64,000 bases of DNA from Tetraselmis striata (taxonomy: Eukaryota; Chlorophyta; Chlorodendrophyceae; Chlorodendrales; Chlorodendraceae): positions 1-64,000 of the forward strand of contig VCJN01003492.1 of assembly GCA_006384855.1 (NCBI GenBank). The letters are read 5' to 3'. A program made the translations under genes and the position numbers. Below the pieces are notes generated by a model. The model saw only the letters and a program-made list of their open reading frames with translations. It was not told the origin of the DNA and searched no databases. Each line of letters opens with the position of its first letter. Positions within the stretch are counted from its first letter, which is position 1. Of the stretch, positions 1-9,123 are shown in pieces.

Positions 1-20
1 CCCACTTGAGAGACGATTTT

Positions 21-92
21 GTCCCACTGATGAAATACCGTTTCGTCACACTGATGACAGACCGTTTCGTCCCGCCGATGACAGAACTATTC
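21..92. repeat. 24-bp tandem repeat, three units
   Basis: Three consecutive 24-bp units (21-44, 45-68, 69-92) share the pattern GTC-C/A-C-A/G-C-(T/C)GATGA...CCGTTTC with a few substitutions. They lie just upstream of the DUF7869-type gene. The related motif TTTTGTCCCA recurs around 17, as a hairpin with GGGACAAAA near 1859-1880 inside an intron of that gene, and again near 6018 downstream. I infer subterminal repeats of the same transposon, whose left end would lie outside the window. Confidence 0.6.
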
Positions 93-2111
93 ATCCCACT
101 ATATATTTAATTTTTTCGACCCACTTTAGACCCAACTTTTCTGTCTCACATTATGAGATCTTATTTGTATACCGACTATTCTGCCCTTGCCGCTTTATAG
201 ATTTGGCTACCGAGAGCGAAGTGAAGCTCGCATTGTTCGACACTTTCCGCCGGACTTGGAAGGAAGACTTCCCGGATGTCACCACGCCAAAGGTGAAGCG
301 ATTCAGCCACTGTCCCATTTGCGCGGCGGGCAAAGCACTCAGAGACCAAGCTCGCGAGATTTGCACAAAGGACATGACGCCAGAGGAACGTCAAGTTCAC
401 CGTCAACATCAACAGCTCGTGAGGCGCCAGGTCAGAGCCGAGCAGAAGGTACACCTCGAGAGAGTGCGCCAAGAACGAAGGGATCCGAACAACGCCGTCT
501 TCCAGTCGCGCCTTGGCCATGGAACCTTCTTCTTCTTCGAAATTGATATCATGGACTCCGCGAAGACCCTTCTGCCTCAATGGGTTCGCATCCCCAAGAC
601 TGTGAAGCCCGACATGCTCCTCAAGTACCACCTCACTTGTGTGAAGTACGACGGATACCGCCCAGACGACATCTACTACTACACCAACACCATCCCCCAC
701 GATTCGTCCACGACGTGCACTCTAATATGGATCACGATCATGAAGGTGAGCTCGTTAGCCTCCCGATAGATTTGCCGTGGTTGTCCAGTAGCCATCTGAT
801 CTGCGATGCAGGAAATTCAACACCGTGGTAGAAAGATTCCGTACATCCGAGTCCAGATGGACAACACCGTCAGGGAGAACAAGAATAGGAACGTGGCGGC
901 CCTCTGCAATTGGCTTGTGTCTATCGGCATCTGCGACGTCATTCATTTGGTCTTCCTGCCTTTCGGGCACACTCGCGAACGGGTTGGCAAGATCTTCAGC
1001 CGCATCAGTCTTGCGCTATCTCGCAGCTCCGCCTACACAATCGAGGCCTTTCTTGGCTTGGTGGCGAAGGCATTCTCGCCCACGCCGGAGATTGCTGAGC
1101 TCTCGTTCTGCCTCGACTTCTCTGAGTGGTTAAGGCCCCATTTCCAAAACCACATTCAGGACATCAGTAAGCCACACAAATTCGAGCTCACCCGTGACGA
1201 CGCCGCCGCGTCTGGCGGCTCGTTGCGCACCGCCTTGTGGTCCAACACACCACTTTCCGAGCCCGTGCAGATATTGAAGAGCGCGCCAATTGGGACGCCC
1301 GAGATTCGTGCGGGCCGGCCCCTTTTGTACGCTCTCTGCGACAAAAAGAAGCCCGGCGTGGTGAAGGTCCAGAGGTACTTGGATGACTTCAAGAAGGTCA
1401 GCTCGTACATCACGGACCTACGGTCCAGTGGCACTTCTCCCCAGTCGAGCGCGAGAGCTGGAAGAATCTGCTCGACGACTTGGATGAGATGCAAACTGCT
1501 CCTTCGGCAGGTTTCTCCGGGTTCTGGCCGCAACAGAAAGAGGAAGTTGACGACTTCTTGCGCGAGCACGGGCAGACCGCGCCCGGTGAGGCACGTCACA
1601 CGATGGCTACCAACGCCGACCTCAACAATGCCGAAGCCGCTCGCGTTGAAGCCGAGGTTCGTGCTCAAGTGCTTCAAGATGACAGCGCCTTCCGGGGAGT
1701 TCACGCCGGCGCCAAGGAGAGGCTTCATGACAACACATCGCCCAGCGATGCAAAGGGCACGAACCTCGTCGTCATTGACGTCTTCGATGTGAGTCCCATT
1801 GTTTGTCATTTTTGTCCTTTACGGGACAAAACAATTTGGTTCATCTACCGTGCTTGTTATTTTGTCCCAACTGGGACAAAAAATGGCGTGGCGTCTCGCT
1901 CGGGACTAACATAGCTCGCGGTCTTGGCCATCATTAGGTGCATGAGGAAGACAAGTCACCTGAAACTCTTGGTGATTGGGAGTCGAGATTCGTCATCGGG
2001 CTTGTGAAGTCGCGCGAGACTACCGTAGACACGTTGACCGTGGCCGTGTACGAGCCCTTCCATGCCGATGCAAAGGGCAAACCTCTCATGCCCCTATGGT
2101 TGTACGCGCAG

Positions 2112-2944
2112 TGTTATGTACTCTACACTGCTGTACTTTGTACTGCGGGAGCCGACGAAGGAGCGAAGAACTGGCGACTGAAGCGGACGAGAACGAGTAC
2201 AAGCCAAGCGAAGTACGAGTATGAGCATTGCGAGTGCGAGTTCAAGTGAAGGCGAAGTACTGGTACGAGGACGACGAGGCGTCAGTATGAGCGACTACCA
2301 AGCGACTAGTAGTGCAGGACAGTATTACGAGTACCCACATGGGGTGCGAGTAACCTGTACTTACGCCTGCGTACCCGTACCAGCAGGAGCGCGATTGTCG
2401 TACGCTATGGTGTCACCTGCTAGAGGATGATGATACCAAGCGTTAGATGGAGCGCTGCCTTAGTGAGTATTAGTGGTAGGTACTAGAACCTACTAGAACC
2501 ATCTAGAACGCTATAGCATTTGCTATAGCAATAGTAGATAAATATTATATCACTGTGCTGCGGACAGACGAAGGTGCTAGGAACCTGTCTGTAGTTAGTT
2601 GTGTGTTACTAAAATAGCGACGGGCCGCGGATTAGGACCGCACACGTCGATTTTAGTATTAGTCTAGTAGTTACACGCAGCACAAGTGGCGGGAATTGGA
2701 ATCAATACGCAGCGCACGGAATGACGGAAACCAGCGACTATAAATAGGCCGGCAAAACCACCGCCGGGCCAGTCACCCAGGTTACCGGCTTCCGGTACTG
2801 TAAGAATCCCTTTTCCCAAAATCTCCGCTCATTATTCCTGGCCGTGTGGAATAACGATCCAATGGGCCCTCGACTCAGCTCCTGCTTTAGGACTAATCTA
2901 TGGCTAGAGGACTATTCGGCCTAAGTCCAAAGGGGGCTGTAACA
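2112..2944 (+). repeat. 5' LTR of the non-autonomous element
   Basis: 833 bp, TG...CA ends, same length and apparently same sequence as the copy at 4764-5596 (offset 2,652). It contains a TATA box (2739-2746). A 69-codon open frame (2221-2430) repeats exactly in the other LTR, as expected of a non-coding repeat. Confidence 0.9.
2739..2746 (+). promoter_or_regulatory. TATA box in the 5' LTR
   Basis: TATAAATA, preceded by a GC-rich stretch, about 200 bp before the LTR end. This fits a U3 promoter with a short R-U5. The same motif lies at 5391-5398 in the 3' LTR. Confidence 0.55.
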
Positions 2945-2946
2945 CT

Positions 2947-2964
2947 TGGTTTCGGAGCGGTGAC
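2947..2964 (+). other. Putative primer-binding site
   Basis: TGGTTTCGGAGCGGTGAC begins two bases after the 5' LTR. It opens with TGG, the complement of a tRNA CCA end, and resembles the TGGTATCAGAGC type used with initiator tRNA-Met. The match is partial and the tRNA is inferred. Confidence 0.5.
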
Positions 2965-4752
2965 CGGAGCACATGGTTCCGGATTCCACAAGAGAAGCGG
3001 CATAGCGACGAGAGCGAGAGGCGAGAAAGGGACAGAAGAAGACTTCAGATGTCAAGGATCCTATGGCGGGGACGCCCACCGAGGATGCGCACCGGCTTTG
3101 ATAGATGGAGTCAAGTTCGACGTGGCAAGAACGATGTAGCGACGATGAGGATGGTGCGACAACGAGCGAGCGAAATTATGAACTAGCGAAGGGACGAAGA
3201 TCGCGAGTACCAAGGAGCAGCCGAACGTTCGATCTGAGATGTGTAACGATGACGCTGCAAGCTGCGAAGCCATGAGGGCGGAGCAACGTGCGACTCGCGA
3301 CCCCAGCTACAGTTCCGACGACGCGAGTTGGCGATGGCGCGACATCAACCAGAACCGACCTGTATCAGCCGTTATCGGCACAGTAGCGACTACTGGTAAC
3401 GAGCTGGTATAGCGAACAAGAAGAACCGCAGATTTTTTTTTCTGCGATGAAGAATGAACCTGCCACATGAAAATCGAACTCAGAAGACGAAGACGACAGA
3501 ACAGCTGTGGTTACCGGTACAACCATGAGGTGCTGGTACGATTAATTTCGTACGCGAGTACAAAACAGCTGTAGACTCAGATTCGAGGGGAGCGCTGCGA
3601 GATTTATGACATGAGCCGTCAGGTGAAAATCCTGGGTGACCACGGCTCAATGTCCGGACGCGCGCATTTCTCTCGACATGATGCGGTATGGCGGAGGAGA
3701 CCCTGCTGCCTGCTGCCAAGTAAGAAGACTCGACGACGGCCAACGCGAAGATGGCGCGATGGGAGCTGCATAGAGGCGACCGAGACTCGGCGCGTTACCT
3801 GCCTGTACATGCTGTATGCTGTACGGTACCGAACGAAGCGCGTCGTACCACAGTAGGAGCTCCGAAGCAGCGACTACGAATCTACTGCTGTGGAGGCCAA
3901 GAGTGCAAAATACAGGAAAAACAGGAGGATATTTGCACGAGTATGTCTACGACTCACTGCATCAGAACCAAAAACAGTATCACCGGTATGGGACGGAGAT
4001 ATTGTCCTGCTGCGATGAGTAATCGACTACGAGTACAAATGGCGAGGAGGTATCCGGTATGGGACGGCTATCAACTTGCGGAAGTACTGTAAGGTACTGG
4101 CCGATGATTCCCTCTACCAGCCCTGCTACGAGCTTTGACCGAAATCGAGAGAAGAAAAATCCGTGGACTACATGAGACTACGGTTCAGCGATGAGCGACT
4201 GCGAGCACGAGAGCTGCTACAGGTAGCGACAAGTGTCCCACCTACGGTATCGCGAGCAGCGATGACACACCATTGACTTTCTGCTTTGCGAATAATATAC
4301 CGACGCGCTGCGTACCAATGTCGACACCGCTGAGATGCCAAGATGCGAGCCTGCTAACTCGGCGAACTGCGACGCAAGAGCCTTTGGTATGAGATCTTTG
4401 ACCACGACTACGCGAGTGTGCGTTCCGATGGCAACATGAGGGCGATGGCGCACACGGACGAGTCAAAAGGGACTTGCGACAGTCCGACGCGACGAGGCTG
4501 AGCTCGAAGAATGCTGCATTTCTGCGGCTACCCACCGAACGACACCTATCGGTGCCATTGGTGGCGATTTGCTGCAACTTGCTGCACAACCAGATGATGC
4601 TCGACTATGAGGATTTTTTTTCCCGAAGGGGCTGCCTCTATGACGAGTGTCATCACCTGTACATATCTGAACATATTCTGGCTACGCGACTCTACAACGA
4701 CGACCGAGTTCTGCTGAACGTTCTGGCGAACAGCGCGGCCGCTGTTCATTAA

Positions 4753-4763
4753 CAGGGTGAGAG
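4753..4763 (+). other. Putative polypurine tract
   Basis: The purine-rich stretch AGGGTGAGAG abuts the first base of the 3' LTR, the expected position for plus-strand priming. It is short and interrupted by one T. Confidence 0.5.
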
Positions 4764-5596
4764 TGTTATGTACTCTACACTGCTGTACTTTGTACTGCGG
4801 GAGCCGACGAAGGAGCGAAGAACTGGCGACTGAAGCGGACGAGAACGAGTACAAGCCAAGCGAAGTACGAGTATGAGCATTGCGAGTGCGAGTTCAAGTG
4901 AAGGCGAAGTACTGGTACGAGGACGACGAGGCGTCAGTATGAGCGACTACCAAGCGACTAGTAGTGCAGGACAGTATTACGAGTACCCACATGGGGTGCG
5001 AGTAACCTGTACTTACGCCTGCGTACCCGTACCAGCAGGAGCGCGATTGTCGTACGCTATGGTGTCACCTGCTAGAGGATGATGATACCAAGCGTTAGAT
5101 GGAGCGCTGCCTTAGTGAGTATTAGTGGTAGGTACTAGAACCTACTAGAACCATCTAGAACGCTATAGCATTTGCTATAGCAATAGTAGATAAATATTAT
5201 ATCACTGTGCTGCGGACAGACGAAGGTGCTAGGAACCTGTCTGTAGTTAGTTGTGTGTTACTAAAATAGCGACGGGCCGCGGATTAGGACCGCACACGTC
5301 GATTTTAGTATTAGTCTAGTAGTTACACGCAGCACAAGTGGCGGGAATTGGAATCAATACGCAGCGCACGGAATGACGGAAACCAGCGACTATAAATAGG
5401 CCGGCAAAACCACCGCCGGGCCAGTCACCCAGGTTACCGGCTTCCGGTACTGTAAGAATCCCTTTTCCCAAAATCTCCGCTCATTATTCCTGGCCGTGTG
5501 GAATAACGATCCAATGGGCCCTCGACTCAGCTCCTGCTTTAGGACTAATCTATGGCTAGAGGACTATTCGGCCTAAGTCCAAAGGGGGCTGTAACA
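4764..5596 (+). repeat. 3' LTR of the non-autonomous element
   Basis: 833 bp, TG...CA ends, apparently identical to 2112-2944. It is followed directly by the target copy CGCAG and then by the resumed coding sequence of the disrupted DUF7869-type gene. Confidence 0.9.
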
Positions 5597-6003
5597 CGCA
5601 GACAAAAGGAGGGAAGAAGCCAGTTGACACAAGCTAGGAGAATGGCCTGACGCTTCCTTGGAAGCTTGTTGAAGCCGTCCCCCTATCGTACGCGAAGGCC
5701 ATCCACGACGCATCGGGATGTCGCGAGGTGTTCAACGAGGAAGGCACCATGGTCAGAAAAAAGTGGTACGGTAAAAGCATCCAAGTCGTGAAAACATACG
5801 CGCAAACTGGGTGGCAAATCAGCCAGCCACGAAACAACCGCGTCCACGTCATGTCAACCACCCCAGCGCAATGCAAACCCGGCGGAGTCGTCTAGTTTCA
5901 CGCAGCCACGAAGAAGGACTTGCTTGAGTTGGGGGTGCTCAACGAATCAACTATTAGCAGCGTCTTGTGGCTAGCCGGTGGATATAATCATCATAATAAA
6001 TAA

Positions 6004-6816
6004 TGATTTGCCTCATCTTGTCCCATTTTGGACAAAATGCTCCAGAACCAACATTAGATATGCGTCGCGGCCGGGATGCACGCTGATTAATGCTGCACTG
6101 CACCCTAGGTAGGTCTACAAACCCAAGCTACACCACCCGCGAGTCTTAAGTACTGATAGTAGACCCGGGAACTAGGGTATAATCAAACCCTACGGTGCAA
6201 AATGAATTCCACGGTGCAAAATAGGTTAATTTACTGTTCCATGACAACACCGACTCCAATGATCAGATTCCTTCAGGATTGTGTGCCGCCAAACTATAAG
6301 CTACAGACCATGGAATCATTACACATCACGCCGGGCAACCCGCACAACAGCTTAGGCAGCCACGTGAGAGTATCACCCAAATAAATGCGCCCCAAGGATC
6401 CATGCGCGTGTATCCATAAGCGTCACCGGCATGGACGGGGCAGACACGGCGTGGGCTTAGTCCTATGCACGTGACCAACCGGGCGGAGCATGGATATCGG
6501 CGGAACCGCCGATTCAACATATCAAGCTATAAATGGGGTATATTAAGAACTACAAACTTGCAAGCCAGCTGCCGCGGGAATTCAGCTCGGCCAGAGAGCT
6601 CAACCCCCAAAACACCGATTTCCTCACAACACGGGAGCGGTGCAAATTTTACCGAGACGGATGGGACGCAAACCAGTCCATCACGCTGTAGTGGAAATGC
6701 ATCCTCAGCTAGAAATCTCCACAGCCGGACCAGCCGGACTCAGATCCAACCCTCAACGATCACAAGCAAGCGACGCGCGCCGGGACCAAATACTAATCTA
6801 GACCCCTGCCGTCGCA
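6004..6816. other. No recognisable gene; possible TE remnant
   Basis: The GGACAAAATG motif near 6030 may belong to the upstream transposon end. The rest has only short frames; the longest (6465-6845) is low-complexity and matches no family I know. A stretch near 6600-6690 reads like decayed coding sequence with several stops. It ends with a 17-bp motif (about 6805-6821) that recurs at 7771-7790, just inside the neighbouring LTR element. Confidence 0.5.
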
Positions 6817-6821
6817 TGTTC

Positions 6822-7769
6822 GAACGCGAACCTAACTCACTATAGGCACCTCTCAGACGCCTATAGGGCTTTAGTTCAGACCAGCGTTGCCGGTCTTGCC
6901 CGTACTCAGGGGGTGAATGCCAGTGGCAATAAAGCCTCTCACCACAGGTCACCGTTACGCCGTGCAGTACTTTATGCAGTGCTGGTCGCGGCTATCAACC
7001 GTTCTTACAGTACTTTACGTCGGTACCGGGTCGAATGGTGACAACCCAGCACCAGCAGCAGCGCGCGCGCACGATGCAGCGAGCAGCACGCGTGCGACCG
7101 TACGACAAGCACGCAGGCTACCGTGATTACCTTTGGCCCTCGTTCCTCAAGCCGATCTCCGTCTCTTACACCGTCTCCGTCCCGTACACAGGCTCTTGCC
7201 TATGCCTGTCATAGGCAAACACAGGCACACACAGGCAAGACAAGGGGGAAGAGGGACTGCCAGAAGGCGGAGGCCCTCTATAAGCACGCGATCGCGGCCA
7301 TGGCAAGGCGGCCGCACGTCACGCTAAGTGCTAATAGCACGCGCCGTACGCGCACCGCGCGCCAGACGCATTACGCACTGCCCTTGTTTAATTGTACTCA
7401 TCAAGTCCTACACTACTACTTGGCCGCGGCTACAGTGAGTCTTGCGCCTTGTACCAGCAGCAGTACAGTACTTCGTCTTCTGCAGGTAGTCTACCTTACG
7501 GGTCCCTGTTAAAGGTCCCGATTAGAGGCACTATCTGAGTTCCCTTAGAAGTCCCACCGAGGTGTGCTTGGGCAGGTCTCTGATCTCGGGTATGTATGTC
7601 TCCTTGCGCCTCGCTCAGGGCTATGGCCAGGGTATGGAACCCTAACCAATGAGGTGCCCTGCCTGTAGTCTCAACCGGGTATGGAACCCTAGCTGTAACC
7701 CTAGCCGACCCGGAAAGGCTTGGCTGTCCCGTTCTTCATGCGCACGCGGATATGACAGATGCTGCGGCA
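6822..7769 (-). repeat. 3' LTR (by element orientation) of the minus-strand retroelement
   Basis: About 948 bp, matching 13378-14326. It contains a perfect 9-bp inverted repeat near its start (CTATAGGC...GCCTATAG region, about 6839-6872), a run of CAGGCA-type short repeats near 7185-7240, and CCCTAACC-like motifs near 7640-7705. A 17-bp sequence, CTGCCGTCGCATGTTCG, lies on both sides of this copy only. Confidence 0.75.
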
Positions 7770-7830
7770 GCTGCCGTCGCATGTTCGCATTCCCGCGTGG
7801 GGCGTTATCATCAGCTCAATGGGCGGCCCA

Positions 7831-7851
7831 TCCCCCCCCCCCCCCCCCCTA
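7831..7851 (-). other. C homopolymer, possible polypurine tract of the minus-strand element
   Basis: A run of C on the plus strand reads as a G run on the element's coding strand. It lies between the last open frame (ends 7901) and the 3' LTR. It could be a displaced polypurine tract, but it sits about 60 bp from the LTR, whereas functional tracts abut it. It may equally be one of the many G/C homopolymers of this genome. Confidence 0.3.
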
Positions 7852-7900
7852 GACGGTTGGTCGCCAGAAGGGTGAACGGCCGCTGGGCGCCAATTGACGC

Positions 7901-9016
7901 TCAGTGATGCTGGTCGCCAGCGCACGCCTCGGTGTGGAAGTGAATTGACGCCACGGAGTGACGCCACTCAGCTCGCAGTTCTCGCTCTCGCAGCTCGTTG
8001 TCGCGGAAGACCGCTAGCCACAGAGTTGATCGGCGCGTAGTGCGGTTACGCTGCATGTCGCCAGCAATAATGTGGAGCCGCCCACAGTCGCCTAGATGCC
8101 GTAGCCACTGCATGCGCGGGGAAGGTCCCTGCGCGATGTAGAAGATCGGTACTTGCACGAAACCGATGTCCGCGCAAGACGCCATGAGTGGCAGCGCCAG
8201 ATCAAGTAGTTGGAACCACGGGGAGGTCACCACTACGAAAGGGGCCTCTAACCGCGGCTGTGTCGTCATCGTCGTCGTCGTCATCGTCGTCGTCGCCACG
8301 GTCGCCGTTACATCGCGAGCGCACTGGTACACAAAGGACTCCAGCGCGTCCTCGCACATCTCAGTTTGGTACATCGGATTGAAGTCGTTGTTGATCACTG
8401 TCGCGCCGCACGGCCGCAAGGCCTCAGCGGTGCTGCCATGTCCCGCCCACGGATCGAAGATTACTCGGCCGCGCCAGCTGATCACGTTGGCTAGCGCAGC
8501 GTACTCGCTCACTTGGTTACTGATCGCCGGTAGATAGTCATTGGTTGCTTGAAGGTTGTTCATCGTTCTTGTCACAGTTGCTGGGTGCCAGGCGCCAGGC
8601 ATGCCCCAGTTCAGTCTTGCTGCCACCGCCGCTCTTGTCGGCTGCAAAGGCGGGGCAGGGTCTTGAATCTCCTCGTCGCTGTCGTCGTTGTCACTGATTG
8701 TTGTGGCGGCTAAAGCCACCGATGTCCACTGTGCCGGCAACGCTGCATCATCAGCGTTGCATGCCGCACACCGCCATGCCCCCCGCGGCACACGTGCCAT
8801 AGGTGGCTGATGACACAACTTGTGCCAACCTCGTTCACAGTCTTCGCAGATGATGATCGGATTGCGCTGGGTGCTGACGCGCCCGTCACACTCCTCGCAC
8901 GCCATATTCGGGTCTTCAAATCCTGCCGGCAACACCACGTATGGAACGGCGCACCGCGCCAGCTCCTCAACGCGCACGCGCGCCGTGTCGCCGTCAGCTC
9001 CTTGGATGACCACCAC
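7901..9016 (-). CDS. PHD finger plus SAM-methyltransferase-like domain of the retroelement polyprotein
   Basis: About 370 residues. The first 40 continue an integrase C-terminal strand region (VVIQGADGD...). Residues about 48-86 form a PHD-type zinc finger: CEECDGR, then CEDCERGWHKLCH, then WRCAACN, i.e. the C4-H-C3 order of a histone-tail reader. After a low-complexity linker, residues about 190-340 resemble a DNA-amino methyltransferase: FDPWAGHGSTAEAL like the DPFxGSGTT SAM-binding motif, NNDFNP after it, and VVTSPWF in the place of the catalytic (D/S)PPY motif. The P-W-F variant leaves activity uncertain. The start is not a true Met context; the frame is reached from the integrase frame by a shift near 9040-9100. 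Role in chromatin targeting or methylation of integrated copies is inference. Confidence 0.62.
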   Translation of the reverse strand: MVVIQGADGDTARVRVEELARCAVPYVVLPAGFEDPNMACEECDGRVSTQRNPIIICEDCERGWHKLCHQPPMARVPRGAWRCAACNADDAALPAQWTSVALAATTISDNDDSDEEIQDPAPPLQPTRAAVAARLNWGMPGAWHPATVTRTMNNLQATNDYLPAISNQVSEYAALANVISWRGRVIFDPWAGHGSTAEALRPCGATVINNDFNPMYQTEMCEDALESFVYQCARDVTATVATTTMTTTTMTTQPRLEAPFVVVTSPWFQLLDLALPLMASCADIGFVQVPIFYIAQGPSPRMQWLRHLGDCGRLHIIAGDMQRNRTTRRSTLWLAVFRDNELRERELRAEWRHSVASIHFHTEACAGDQHH

Positions 9017-9123
9017 TCCGTTGTCGTTGACCTCGTAAACCTTGTGACAGCCGGTCGCACTCGTGGATCGAGCGCGTCTTGCTGCCGCTGTTGCACGTAG
9101 ACGAAGTCGCCGGGGCTGAAGCG

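Larger units (their letters stand above)
2112..5596 (+). mobile_element. Non-autonomous LTR retrotransposon (LARD/TRIM-like), 3,485 bp, recent insertion
   Basis: Two direct repeats of 833 bp (2112-2944 and 4764-5596) start TGTTATGTAC and end GCTGTAACA, giving the canonical TG...CA termini. The 5-bp target duplication CGCAG flanks it (2107-2111 and 5597-5601). A primer-binding-site-like stretch follows the 5' LTR and a purine-rich stretch precedes the 3' LTR. The 1,819-bp interior has only short open frames and no gag, protease, RT, RNase H or integrase motif, so it needs enzymes from elsewhere. I saw no difference between the LTRs in the parts compared by eye, which implies a very young insertion. 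Orientation is set by PBS and PPT positions. Confidence 0.88.
203..6003 (+). pseudogene. Transposon-type DUF7869 protein gene, broken by an LTR element and in-frame stops
   Basis: Readable exons are 203-745, 812-1396, 1429-1788, 1938-2111 and, beyond the inserted LTR element, 5602-6003. Introns 746-811 and 1789-1937 have GT/AG ends. The second exon carries the DUF7869 signature: DNTVRENKNR, then a hydrophobic stretch, then VFLPFGHTRERVGKIFSRIS (family form: DN..ENKNR...FLPVGHTHEDID). The first exon has a CPIC pair near residue 37. The family is common in eukaryotic mobile-element genes and its fold is thought to be nuclease/transposase-like; no reaction is proven. Damage seen: the frame jumps between 1397 and 1428 (either a 32-nt gap or a 1-nt shift); the LTR element sits after TAC GCG CAG at 2111; and in-frame TAG codons occur at 5635-5637 and 5893-5895 before the TAA at 6001-6003. 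The frame across the insertion is preserved if the element and one target copy are removed. Confidence 0.7.

Noticed and set aside
2221-2430. Identical 69-codon frames at 2221-2430 and 4873-5082 as a duplicated small gene
   Set aside because: They lie at the same place in the two LTRs and are explained by the repeat.
203-6003. Reassigned genetic code (TAG/TAA read as Gln) suggested by in-frame stops
   Set aside because: FTR and the TauE/SafE gene end in TAG, the F-box and DiT1 genes in TAA, and the RluA gene in TGA, all at expected family ends.
7123-7512. 129-codon frames duplicated at 7123-7512 and 13680-14069
   Set aside because: They are within the paired LTRs, in the sense opposite to the element, with no family resemblance.
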